Positions 15,045 to 23,110 of a stretch of 40,068 nt of DNA are shown in pieces. Source of the stretch: Myxococcales bacterium (GTDB lineage Bacteria > Myxococcota_A > SURF-8); contig QZKR01000107.1 in NCBI GenBank assembly GCA_003598065.1, positions 1 to 40,068 of the forward strand. The letters are read 5' to 3'. Numbering within the stretch: the stretch's first letter is position 1; each line of letters opens with the position of its first letter. Under the pieces are notes generated by a model. It did not search any database and had not been told where the DNA came from. It was given only the letters and a program-made list of their open reading frames with translations. Made by a program: the position numbers and the translations under genes.

Positions 15045-16430
15045 ATGTCGGAAGGCGAGCAGAAGACGCAGAACGATTTGAAGCGATCCGTCGTCAACGA
15101 GCGCTCGGGCTCGACGCGCGAGGTGTTTTCGCTCGCCTACCCGCTGGTGATCTCCTTCTTGTCTTTTTCCATCATGGGGATCGTCGATACGTTCATCATC
15201 GGCCGCGTCGGCACCGCCGAACAAGGCGGCGTCGGCATGGGGCAGACTCTCGCCTGGACGGTCTTCTCCTTTTTCACCGGCGCGATTTCGGCGCTGACCA
15301 CCTTCGTCGCGCAAGCCTACGGGGCCGGCAAGCATGACACGCTGGCCAAATGGGTGACGACGACGCTCGCGCTGGTCGCGCCGATGTCGCTTATCGGCTG
15401 GCTGACCATTCCCTTTCTGCCGACGCTCGTTGACATGATGGGGACAACCCCGGAGGTTCGTCCGCACGTTCTGACCTACATGATCGTCCGCATCTGGGGC
15501 ATGCCCTTCATTCTTCTGAACTTCGCGTTTTCCGCATTTCTCCGCGGCCTGGGCGACACACGCACGCCGATGTTCGTGACGATCGCCGCCAACGTCGTCA
15601 ACGCCCTGCTGGACGTGATTCTGATTTTCGGCTACGGGCCGATTCCGGCGCTCGGCGTTTACGGCGCAGCCCAGGCGACAGTGATCGCCACGATCATTGG
15701 CGCGGCGATGTACGCCCGCGTTTACCTAAGCGCCAAGCATCATGCCGCGTTCGGCACGCGCCATCTGGCCTGGCCGGGACACGACTACATAGTTCGCTTC
15801 CTGAAGATCAGTTTGCCTGTCGGCGGGTCATGGGTGGTGGAAAGCGTATCCTGGGCGGTGATGACGATCTACGTGGCTTCCATCGACCCGGCTGGCCTCG
15901 CCGCACATGTGATCGTCTTCCAATGCATTCACTTCAGCTTCATGCCGGCGGCGGCGATCTCCATCGTCGCTTCGACGCTGGTCGGTCAGTACCTCGGCGC
16001 GGAACGGGTCGATCTTGCGAAGCGCTCGGCTCGCACGACGATCTTCTGGGGTACGGCGTTCATGGCCACCGTCGGCGTGGCTTTCTACCTGCTTCGCGAA
16101 CAGCTTGTTGGGCAATTCAACGCCGACCCGGAGGTCATCAAAACGGGGGCGACGCTCATCATTGTCGCCGCTTCCTTCCAGGTTTTCGACGCCCTGGGGA
16201 TTACGACATCCGGCGTCCTGCGCGGCGCGGGCGACACGCGCTATCCGCTTTACGTTCAATTCGGCGCGGCCTGGGGATTGTTCATCCCCCTGATTTTCCT
16301 CTTCGGGAAAACCATGGATGGCGGCGTAGTCGGAGCCTGGATTGCGGCGCTGACGTTTATCGTCGTGCTCGCCGTCGCCATGGTCTTCCGCTATCTGGGC
16401 GGAAAGTGGCAGAAGATGCGCGTCGCCTGA
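15045..16430 (+). CDS. MATE family efflux transporter
   Basis: A 461-residue polytopic membrane protein with about twelve predicted helices. The N-terminal half has LAYPLVISFLSFSIMGIVDTF and FLRGLGDTRTPMFVTI. The C-terminal half repeats the pattern with ITTSGVLRGAGDTRYPLYV. This two-fold 'RG.GDTR.P' arrangement is typical of MATE/DinF-type Na+- or H+-coupled drug and metabolite exporters. The substrate cannot be read from the sequence. ATG 15045 is chosen because TGGAGAA (15032-15038) lies 6 bases upstream; the TTG at 15021 has no such site. The gene is alone on its strand and convergent with the CBS gene. Confidence 0.93.
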   Translation: MSEGEQKTQNDLKRSVVNERSGSTREVFSLAYPLVISFLSFSIMGIVDTFIIGRVGTAEQGGVGMGQTLAWTVFSFFTGAISALTTFVAQAYGAGKHDTLAKWVTTTLALVAPMSLIGWLTIPFLPTLVDMMGTTPEVRPHVLTYMIVRIWGMPFILLNFAFSAFLRGLGDTRTPMFVTIAANVVNALLDVILIFGYGPIPALGVYGAAQATVIATIIGAAMYARVYLSAKHHAAFGTRHLAWPGHDYIVRFLKISLPVGGSWVVESVSWAVMTIYVASIDPAGLAAHVIVFQCIHFSFMPAAAISIVASTLVGQYLGAERVDLAKRSARTTIFWGTAFMATVGVAFYLLREQLVGQFNADPEVIKTGATLIIVAASFQVFDALGITTSGVLRGAGDTRYPLYVQFGAAWGLFIPLIFLFGKTMDGGVVGAWIAALTFIVVLAVAMVFRYLGGKWQKMRVA

Positions 16431-16497
16431 AATCCTCCCTTTCAAGGACCGCGACTCCCCCTGGCTTTGAAACTCCCTCATTGCAAGCGGCGACGCA

Positions 16498-16938
16498 TCA
16501 AGTAGGATACGTACCGCTGACGTAATCGGTGAGCATCTGCTTTTCGTGGTCGCTCTGGTCCTTGAGCGCTTTCACCACGTCGCCGATGGAAATGATTCCC
16601 ACCAGTTGTCCGTCGCTTATGATCGGCAAATGACGGAAACGCTGCTCGGTCATGATCATCATGACGAGATCGAGATCGTCCTTCGGCATTCCGACAAACA
16701 GCTCGGTAGTCATGAACTCGCTGACGCGCAGAGTTTTGATCTCTTCCGGCCGCTCGTAGGTCGTACGCAGAATGTCCCGCTCGCTGATGAGTCCGGCGAC
16801 TTTTTCCTCGTCAGTGACAACCAGCGAACCGATGTGCTTCTCTACAAGCACGCGCAATGCCTCGTAAATGGTCGCCTCCGGCGAGATCGTAGCCACCTCC
16901 GATCCCTTCGCATCGAGGATGTCTTGGATGATTGGCAT
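16498..16938 (-). CDS. tandem CBS-domain protein
   Basis: A 146-residue soluble protein made of two CBS domains (about 5-60 and 72-128). Characteristic parts are TIYEALRVLVEKHIGSLVVTD, LISERDILRT, FMTTELFVG and HLPIISDGQLVGIISIGDVVK. Free-standing CBS pairs bind adenine nucleotides or NAD and act as energy or redox sensors for partner proteins; the partner here is not evident. ATG 16938 is chosen because AGGAGGTG (16943-16950) sits just upstream; a longer in-frame ORF starts at 16959. It is downstream of ridA on the same strand (118 bases apart). Confidence 0.93.
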   Translation of the reverse strand: MPIIQDILDAKGSEVATISPEATIYEALRVLVEKHIGSLVVTDEEKVAGLISERDILRTTYERPEEIKTLRVSEFMTTELFVGMPKDDLDLVMMIMTEQRFRHLPIISDGQLVGIISIGDVVKALKDQSDHEKQMLTDYVSGTYPT

Positions 16939-17056
16939 CAGACACCTCCTTCGTTCCAAGGTTTTTCTACGACACTTCTCTTCTTATGAGAAAAGATAGG
17001 GAGGCCGGAGGCAAAATTCCCGAAAAACGGCGAATGAAGTCTTGTGGGTGCGACGC

Positions 17057-17440
17057 CTATCGACCGGCGATGACGTCGATTTCCAGCTTGGCGTCTTTGG
17101 GCAGGCGGTCCACTTGAACGGCGGCGCGGGCGGGCGGATTGTTGGGGAAATAGCGGGCGTAGACTTCGTTCACTTCCTGGTACTCGTCCAGATCCTTGAG
17201 ATAGATAACCACCTTGAGAACATTCGAGAAATCCAACCCCGCGGCGCGGAGCAATCCGCCGATATTCTCCATCGTCCGCTGGGTCTGCTCGGCCGCTGTT
17301 TGCCCGGTAAGCCGACCGCTCTCCGGATCGAGGGCGATCTGGCCTGAACAGAACAACAGGTTTCCGAAGAGCACCGCCTGAGAATAGGGGCCGATCGCCT
17401 GCGGCGCCTGCGGGGTCGCGATTATGGTTTTTTCATTCAT
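17057..17440 (-). CDS. ridA: RidA family enamine/imine deaminase
   Basis: A 127-residue protein of the usual RidA length. RidA hydrolyses reactive enamine/imine intermediates such as 2-aminoacrylate made by PLP enzymes, releasing ammonia and protecting metabolism. Signature parts are AIGPYSQAV, LLFCSGQI and PPARAAVQVDRLP. The key residues R105 and E120 of the E. coli enzyme fall at the same positions here. AAGGAG lies upstream of ATG 17440. It lies 78 bases downstream of the hybrid kinase gene on the same strand; a shared transcript is possible but functionally unobvious. Confidence 0.95.
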   Translation of the reverse strand: MNEKTIIATPQAPQAIGPYSQAVLFGNLLFCSGQIALDPESGRLTGQTAAEQTQRTMENIGGLLRAAGLDFSNVLKVVIYLKDLDEYQEVNEVYARYFPNNPPARAAVQVDRLPKDAKLEIDVIAGR

Positions 17441-17518
17441 GGCGTCTCCTTGGCGCGTTGAATTTTGTGCTACGGCAAGGATATACCCGGACTTGTAGCG
17501 CGAAGAAAGGATAAAAAG

Positions 17519-20500
17519 TCAGACTGAAGTCTTTTCTTTCCCTAGATCGTTTAGCCGACAGGCCGCCTCTTCCAACAACGTAATCTCTTCCCTCAGTCGG
17601 TCAAGCAGCGACCGCAGCGCCTTGCCGTCGGCTTGCCCGGCGGCTTGCATCAAATTTTCCGCTACGTCTCGCAATCGCCTCGCTCCCACGAAGCTCGCGC
17701 CACCCTTCAACTTGTGGGCGATCTGATCGATCGTCGCGAAATCGTTGGCCTCGTATGCCCGGCGCAGTTCGGCATAGCGCTGCGGGGCATCGACACAGAG
17801 CGATGTAACCAAATCGCGGATAAAGGCGGTGTTGTTGTCATAGCGATTCATTATTTCCTGCAAAGCCAATACGGATTCGGAAACTCCGCCGGACGGCGCA
17901 ACATCCTCATTGACCGCCGGAGGGGAAATCGCCGTCAAACCCCTGTTGCTCCAGAGCGCCAGCATCCGCATCAACTCCTCTTTTCGGAAAGGCTTGGCCA
18001 GATAATCGTTCATGCCGGCCTGAAGGCAACGTTCGCGGTCGCCTTGCAGGGCATTGGCCGTCATGGCGATGATCGGCGTCCGCGCCGCTTCCAATTGCAA
18101 TGCCCGTATCGCGCTGGTCGCCGCATAACCGTCCATTTCCGGCATCTGCACGTCCATCAAGATCACGTCGTAACGTTCGCGCGACGCCGCCTCGACGGCG
18201 GCTTGACCGTTTCCGGCCACGGTGACGCGGCAGCCGAGAGCCTCCAAAAGCGTCTTCGCCGCTTTCTGATTGATCCAATGATCCTCGGCGAGAAGCACAC
18301 GCATGCCTTCGGTCGCCACAGCGCTTGCGTTAGGGATTTCCGCTATCGCCCCATCCGCGGAATCGCGCAGAGAAGTACGCCCGCCATTCGGCCGTCCGCC
18401 GACCAGTTCGGAGTCACCCTCCTGAAGCAGGGGGACAACCTGGGCGATCGGCAGGGAAATCGTAAATTCAAAGGTCGAACCAGAATCCAGTTTACTCGAA
18501 GCGGCAATTTGGCCGCCCATGAGCTCGATGAGTTGTTTCGTGATCGCCAGCCCCAGGCCCGTGCCGCCGAATTTCCGCGTCGTCGAGGCGTCCACTTGCG
18601 TGAAATGGTCGAAAATCGTCGGCAGCATTTCCTGCGGCATGCCGATTCCCGTGTCGGACACCCGGACGGTGAATTCCGCCCGGTCGTCGCCAGGCGCGAC
18701 ACCCCCGCGAACATCGACAAGAACGCGCCCCTTCGCGGTGAACTTGATCGCGTTGCCGACAAGGTTGAAAAACACCTGTCGTAGCCGAAGCGCGTCGCCG
18801 ATCACCCGTCGCGGCGCGCCGGGGCGGAAACGGCAGATCAGTTCAATACCCTTGTCGGCCGCCTTGCCTGAAAAGAGCGTGAGCAAGCGGCTGATCTCCT
18901 GCTCCATATCGAATGGTTTGGCTTCGAGTTCCAACTTTCCGGCCTCTATCTTGGAGAAGTCGAGGATGTCGTTGATGACCATCATCAACGACTCGGAGGA
19001 GACCTTGGCCAACTCGACAAATTCATTCTGCCGGTGCGTGAGATCCGAGTCCTCCAATAAATTCAGCATGCCGACGATGCCGTTTAAGGGCGTGCGGATC
19101 TCGTGGCTCATATTGGCCAGAAACTCCGCTTTCGAGCGAGCGGCGGATTCCGCCGCCTGCTTGGCCTGGCGAAGCTCCTCCTCGACCTCCTTGCGCAGCG
19201 TCACGTCTTGCGCAACGGCGATGAAATGCGTCACCTCGCGGTCGGGTCCCAAAACGGGCGTGACTGTCGTGTCCTGGATGTAAAATTGACCGTCCTTGCG
19301 TTTGTTGATGACTTCGCCCCACCAGACTTTGCCCGCGTGGATAGTGGTGAGCATATCTTTGTAGTAGGCGTCCTCGTGCCGGCCGGATTTCAAAATACGC
19401 GGATTCTGACCGATGGTTTCTTCTTTCGAGAAACCGGTGAGTTTCGTGAAAGCATTATTGACCCAGAGGATATTGCTTTCCCTGTCGGTGATAACCACCC
19501 CGTTGGCCGCCGCTTCCAGGGCGGAGGTGAGCAAATACAGCCGTTCCCCCTCCTGCTGGCGCACGAAGACGCTGGCGAACAAGTCGGCGGCCGTGCGCAG
19601 AATCTTGATGCTGTCCTCGTCCCATTCGCGGGTGGCGTGCATCGAATCGAAACCCAGGAATCCAAGCGATCGGCCACGATCCAGCATCGGGAACAGAATA
19701 AGCGAACGCACCCCGGCCGCTTCGAGAAGCCGGCGATCCTCTTTCGCCTCGGGCGGCAAGTCGCCGACGTCGGGGATATGGACAAAGCTCCCCTCGGACA
19801 ATTGCCTATGCCACCTGCTTTTCAGCGCAAGCGGCAGCATCGGCGGAAAAGCCGCAGGGTCGGACATTTCATTGGCATGCCACACATAACGCCTGGTGAC
19901 GCGGTCCGACTCGTCTTCGAACAAAAGCGCGTAAGCCCGGTCAACCATGACAAACTGGCCGATGACCTTGAGCGCCTCTCGCACTCCCGATTCGGTTTCG
20001 CCCAACGGAAGGTTGACGAACCGCGCCGCCAGCTTCGCGATGATCCGCTCGAAAGCTTCGCGATGACGAAGCTTTTCCTCCATCTGCTTGCGACGGGTAA
20101 TGTCCCGGATCATCCCCAGACTCCACCATTCTTCCTGAATCAGCATGGAGGAGATGGCGACTTCAATGGGGAAGACGACGCCGTCGCGGCGGCGGGCAGT
20201 TATTTCTAGAACGTGTCCGACCGCTTTGCCTTGGCCAGTTTTGGAAAAATGATCGAAATTTCCTCGAAATTTAGCATAATCCTCGGGTTGCCCAACAACC
20301 TCGTGAAAATTGAGTCCCAGGATATTTTCCTTTGCGAAACCGAACATTCGCTCGGCGGCCGGATTGAAATAGGCCACCCTGCCTTGAGGGTCGAGCATGA
20401 CCACGGCATCGAGAGCGGCATTGCCGATCGCCCGGAATTTCGTTTCGCTTTCCACCAGAGCGGTTTCGGCCCGGCGACGAACGGTGATGTCTTCAATGGC

Positions 20501-22045
20501 GATCAGGAGCCGTGAGCCTTCATTATCCGCCGACGGCATCGATGCGCCTCCCAGCCTGGCCCAGAAACTCTCCTTGGATCCCCGTTCGAGCTGGAACTCC
20601 ATGGAGACGATTCGCGGCGAGGCGATGACATGCGACAGAAATTCACCGAAGCGCGCAGAGTGATGATCGTGAAGAAAATCCTCAAATGGCTGTCCGGCTG
20701 AGACCGACTCCAATTCCAGCAGCTCCCGGCAGCGGCGGTTCATGTCGAGAATCCCGCCGGTTTCGTCGAGCATGGCGTACCCGATCGGCGCGAATTCGTA
20801 CAGCGATTGGAATTTGCCGCCCAATCGCTCGGATTCGGCGCGGGCAGAGCGCAGGTAGACGTTCTGCGCCACCAGTTCCACCCGGCTCTGCGCCAGTTCT
20901 GTGTTGCGCTGATTCAACTCCACCGTCATTCGTTCCGCAAGCCGTTCGGCGCGAACACGGAGAGTGGCGAGCAACCAGGCAATGCTGAACAAAAGCAGGC
21001 CGGCCACCAACCCCAGGGCCAAAATGAGGCGCGGCTTGCTGTAGTCGATGGAGGCGCTGAATTCCGGCAAGGTGGAAATCTGCAACGTCCAAGGTTGGCC
21101 GTAGACGGTAATTATCCGCTGCTCCATCGCGAACCGCGAGGCCGTTTCATCCGTCTCCGGCAAGCGGGAATCACCGCCGCTACAGTGCATGAGGCCGGCC
21201 GGTTCGGCCCGGAAACCGTCGTAAATTTTCAGGTCGATTTGAAAAAGCTCATCGTCCAGGATGCCGCGCATGAGGTCGTCCATGCGGAAAGGGCTATAGA
21301 CATAACCCACCAAGGCTGCTTTTCGGTCCGCGAGAGTGCTCGGTTGGATTCCTTTTCGATAGAGCGGGAGATACATCAGCATGCCCGCTTGGATGTCTTT
21401 GTCCGTTTCCTGAACGAGGCGGACCTTGCCGCTCACGGCGGTCATGCCGGAGTCTCTCGCGCGAGTCATCGCCGCCCGGCGCACTTCCTCGGAGAACATG
21501 TCGTAGCCGAAGGCGCGCTGATTGCGCCAATCGAAAGGCTCCAGGAAAACGATGGCCGTGTATTCCGCGCGCTCGCCAGCCGGTTTGATCGTGTAGTCGG
21601 GGAAACCTTCGGCGCGAACCGCTTGAATATGGGATTCCCATTCCGATACCGGAATGTACTCGGAGAATCCAATCCCTTGGATACCCGGAAAATCCTCATC
21701 GAGTCTGAGGCTTGCGACGTAAGCGCGCCATTCCTCACGAGTGACTTTTTCCGAGGAAAGAAAAAAACCATGGGCGCCACGGAGCACCATTTCGTAGGCA
21801 TGCAGTCGATCTTGAATTTTTTCGACGATCGCATTGGCGCTGAAATCGAAATGCTCCAGAGTACGCCGATCAATCTCATTGTTTGTGATATGCCAGGCAA
21901 AAACGGTCGCAATCAACGATAAAACAAGGACTACCCACGGCATCCAGCGCCCGACTCTCCGCAAAGGCCTGGAACCCGATAAAGAGTTTCTCCAATCTCC
22001 ATCCGGGGGAAGGTTGGAGACCGTTTTATCCAAGGGCGTCCCCAC
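17519..22045 (-). CDS. membrane-bound hybrid sensor histidine kinase (CHASE-PAS-PAS-GAF-PAS-HisKA-HATPase-REC-HPt)
   Basis: A 1508-residue kinase. TM1 (about 34-52), a periplasmic CHASE domain (about 75-300) with FPGIQGIGFSEYIP, TM2 (about 337-361), PAS domains at about 405-525 and 530-655, GAF at about 660-820, and a third PAS at about 830-960 (NNAFTKLTGFSKEETIGQNP). HisKA has the phospho-acceptor H981 in FLANMSHEIRTPLNG. HATPase_c follows, with NLVGNAIKFT, DTGIGM and GTGLGLA. The REC domain has D1298 in LMDVQMPEMDG and the conserved AKPF Lys. HPt has H1444 in AHKLKGGASF. All relay residues are present, so a full His-Asp-His relay is expected. CHASE domains sense small extracellular ligands. 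No separate response regulator is nearby, so it is an orphan. The start is uncertain: GTG 22045 has only a weak GGGGAACGG site upstream. Confidence 0.93.
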   Translation of the reverse strand: MGTPLDKTVSNLPPDGDWRNSLSGSRPLRRVGRWMPWVVLVLSLIATVFAWHITNNEIDRRTLEHFDFSANAIVEKIQDRLHAYEMVLRGAHGFFLSSEKVTREEWRAYVASLRLDEDFPGIQGIGFSEYIPVSEWESHIQAVRAEGFPDYTIKPAGERAEYTAIVFLEPFDWRNQRAFGYDMFSEEVRRAAMTRARDSGMTAVSGKVRLVQETDKDIQAGMLMYLPLYRKGIQPSTLADRKAALVGYVYSPFRMDDLMRGILDDELFQIDLKIYDGFRAEPAGLMHCSGGDSRLPETDETASRFAMEQRIITVYGQPWTLQISTLPEFSASIDYSKPRLILALGLVAGLLLFSIAWLLATLRVRAERLAERMTVELNQRNTELAQSRVELVAQNVYLRSARAESERLGGKFQSLYEFAPIGYAMLDETGGILDMNRRCRELLELESVSAGQPFEDFLHDHHSARFGEFLSHVIASPRIVSMEFQLERGSKESFWARLGGASMPSADNEGSRLLIAIEDITVRRRAETALVESETKFRAIGNAALDAVVMLDPQGRVAYFNPAAERMFGFAKENILGLNFHEVVGQPEDYAKFRGNFDHFSKTGQGKAVGHVLEITARRRDGVVFPIEVAISSMLIQEEWWSLGMIRDITRRKQMEEKLRHREAFERIIAKLAARFVNLPLGETESGVREALKVIGQFVMVDRAYALLFEDESDRVTRRYVWHANEMSDPAAFPPMLPLALKSRWHRQLSEGSFVHIPDVGDLPPEAKEDRRLLEAAGVRSLILFPMLDRGRSLGFLGFDSMHATREWDEDSIKILRTAADLFASVFVRQQEGERLYLLTSALEAAANGVVITDRESNILWVNNAFTKLTGFSKEETIGQNPRILKSGRHEDAYYKDMLTTIHAGKVWWGEVINKRKDGQFYIQDTTVTPVLGPDREVTHFIAVAQDVTLRKEVEEELRQAKQAAESAARSKAEFLANMSHEIRTPLNGIVGMLNLLEDSDLTHRQNEFVELAKVSSESLMMVINDILDFSKIEAGKLELEAKPFDMEQEISRLLTLFSGKAADKGIELICRFRPGAPRRVIGDALRLRQVFFNLVGNAIKFTAKGRVLVDVRGGVAPGDDRAEFTVRVSDTGIGMPQEMLPTIFDHFTQVDASTTRKFGGTGLGLAITKQLIELMGGQIAASSKLDSGSTFEFTISLPIAQVVPLLQEGDSELVGGRPNGGRTSLRDSADGAIAEIPNASAVATEGMRVLLAEDHWINQKAAKTLLEALGCRVTVAGNGQAAVEAASRERYDVILMDVQMPEMDGYAATSAIRALQLEAARTPIIAMTANALQGDRERCLQAGMNDYLAKPFRKEELMRMLALWSNRGLTAISPPAVNEDVAPSGGVSESVLALQEIMNRYDNNTAFIRDLVTSLCVDAPQRYAELRRAYEANDFATIDQIAHKLKGGASFVGARRLRDVAENLMQAAGQADGKALRSLLDRLREEITLLEEAACRLNDLGKEKTSV

Positions 22046-22111
22046 GCTTTTACAATCCGTTCCCCATCAAGCCTGACGAGTCAACACACGCTCGACGGCG
22101 GTAGCCAATGC

Positions 22112-22234
22112 ATGCGGCTGAAAATAAACACCAACCTCAATCGCAACAAACCAGTCTTTTTCACTGTATTAATCGGCAAAGGCTGGGTTTCTCTTGCACT
22201 CTTTTTTGCCATCATCGTACACGGCTTAAATTGA
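22112..22234 (+). CDS. possible 40-residue membrane peptide
   Basis: A small ORF in the AT-rich gap. It encodes a polar basic start (MRLKINTNLNRNK) followed by a hydrophobic segment of about 25 residues (VFFTVLIGKGWVSLALFF and onward) ending IIVHGLN. The order, basic then hydrophobic, fits a single-pass membrane peptide. There is no good ribosome site (only GGCGGTAG about 10 bases upstream) and no clear promoter, and a hydrophobic reading frame is easy to obtain by chance in AT-rich DNA. It could equally be a degraded gene fragment. Confidence 0.22.
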   Translation: MRLKINTNLNRNKPVFFTVLIGKGWVSLALFFAIIVHGLN

Positions 22235-22312
22235 ATTTGAAAAAACAACTTTGAAATCATAGTGTTGCAACGTATTCCTCAGGTCTCGCTTTAATAAAAA
22301 GTCGGAGGTTCT

Positions 22313-22340
22313 CGCTTGTCCGTTTGAGCGGAATCAAGCG
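22313..22340. repeat. small inverted repeat
   Basis: CGCTTG (22313-22318) and CAAGCG (22335-22340) flank a nested TCCG/CGGA pair around a 6-base loop. On the minus strand it lies about 50 bases after the stop of the small Cys protein gene, and TTTTT follows 12 bases later. It could be a weak terminator for that gene. Confidence 0.35.
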
Positions 22341-22390
22341 CACTTGGTTGCCCGCCACCACTCACCCGCCAATCGAGGAAGGAGCTTTTT

Positions 22391-22852
22391 TTATTGCGGC
22401 TTGCATACGGCCGATTCGGCCTTCAAGGAACTTTTAATTTCTTCGCGGCGGCGCTGGTCGGTTTCTTTTTCCCTGTTTCGGCACTTGTTACGTGTGATTT
22501 CGCAGTTGTCCTTGCAAAGATTGTACTGCGTATCGTCCGTGCCCTTGTTGACGACCGTCGTTCCCAAGCCCTGCCGGACGACGCCGGTTTCCTTTCGCGG
22601 CCGGGGGCAGGCGCGCTCGCACGTGTCAAACGTTCCCTGGCAATCATAGTTGGCTTTCCTGGATTCAAGCAGCTTATCGGCCAATGTCTCCACGGTTTTG
22701 TTCCGTGCGTCCGGCTCGGTCGGCGCAACCGAACTAGCGCATACTTTCGCTTCTCCTTCGCCGGAACAGAGTTCGCACGACGCGTCGGCCCAGGCCGGGA
22801 GACCAACGCCGAGAATCAAGCCCAACAAACAAGCGATGCTGATGGTTTTCAT
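22391..22852 (-). CDS. small secreted protein with a twin CX3C cysteine pattern
   Basis: A 153-residue protein. It has a clear signal peptide (MKTISIACLLGLILGVGLPAWA-D, cleavage near 22), then a mature domain with ten Cys. Two helices carry mirrored spacings: C-X6-C-X3-C (DCQGTFDTCERAC) and C-X3-C-X6-C (LCKDNCEITRNKC), separated by 30 residues. An even number of Cys and helix-like charged repeats (RREEIKSSLKAES near the end) suggest a disulfide-stapled helical hairpin in the periplasm or outside. I do not recognise a family. ATG 22852 is chosen because it has AAGGAG upstream and opens the signal peptide; the reading frame itself extends to 23044. It is divergent from the Cys-rich lipoprotein gene at 23111. 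Confidence 0.72.
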   Translation of the reverse strand: MKTISIACLLGLILGVGLPAWADASCELCSGEGEAKVCASSVAPTEPDARNKTVETLADKLLESRKANYDCQGTFDTCERACPRPRKETGVVRQGLGTTVVNKGTDDTQYNLCKDNCEITRNKCRNREKETDQRRREEIKSSLKAESAVCKPQ

Positions 22853-22954
22853 GCATTTCTCCTTGTCGTTTTCGGCTGGACGAGACACTCCGCCACCCCC
22901 GCGGCCCTGCCCTCTCGCCGGTCTTCTCCCGAAGTGTTTTGAAACCCTGGCGGC

Positions 22955-22983
22955 ATTATCGCCAATCCGAACGTCATTTTCAA
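22955..22983 (-). promoter_or_regulatory. promoter of the twin-CX3C protein gene
   Basis: On the minus strand, TTGAAA (22983-22978, 5 of 6), a 17-base spacer and GATAAT (22960-22955, 5 of 6). The leader would be about 95 bases. It is one of the better sigma-70-type matches in the window. Confidence 0.6.
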
Positions 22984-22986
22984 CAC

Positions 22987-23033
22987 CGATCGTCCTTTCA
23001 TCGATCGTCCTTTCAATGACACCTTTCAATGAC
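22987..23033. repeat. short tandem repeats between two divergent promoters
   Basis: CGATCGTCCTTTCA occurs twice, 15 bases apart (22987-23000 and 23002-23015). CCTTTCAATGAC also occurs twice, 13 bases apart (23009-23020 and 23022-23033). The three overlapping units share the core CCTTTCA at a spacing of 13 to 15 bases. They sit directly upstream of the minus-strand -35 and upstream of the plus-strand candidate promoter, so they could be operator sites. Confidence 0.6.
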
Positions 23034-23037
23034 GCAC

Positions 23038-23066
23038 TAGCCAAGTGGATAAAAGCCGTTTAGACT
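23038..23066 (+). promoter_or_regulatory. candidate promoter of the Cys-rich lipoprotein gene
   Basis: TAGCCA (23038-23043), a 17-base spacer, TAGACT (23061-23066); each box matches 4 of 6. Transcription would start near 23073, which supports translation from ATG 23111 rather than GTG 23045. Confidence 0.35.
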
Positions 23067-23110
23067 CTATTCCTGGATCGGACGTTTACTTCAGTGTCGA
23101 GCAAACAACG

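Larger units (their letters stand above)
22046..22390. other. AT-rich intergenic region
   Basis: A 345-base gap between the kinase gene and the small Cys protein gene, both on the minus strand, visibly richer in A/T than the flanking genes. It holds a possible 40-codon plus-strand ORF (22112-22234) and an inverted repeat (22313-22340), listed separately. I find no convincing promoter for the kinase, although TTGACT (minus strand, near 22084) could be a -35. It is the only gap over 300 bases in the window. Confidence 0.6.

Noticed and set aside
22423..22806. 127-codon ORF overlapping the twin-CX3C gene on the same strand
   Set aside because: It is an alternative frame inside a gene with a clear signal peptide, ribosome site and promoter.
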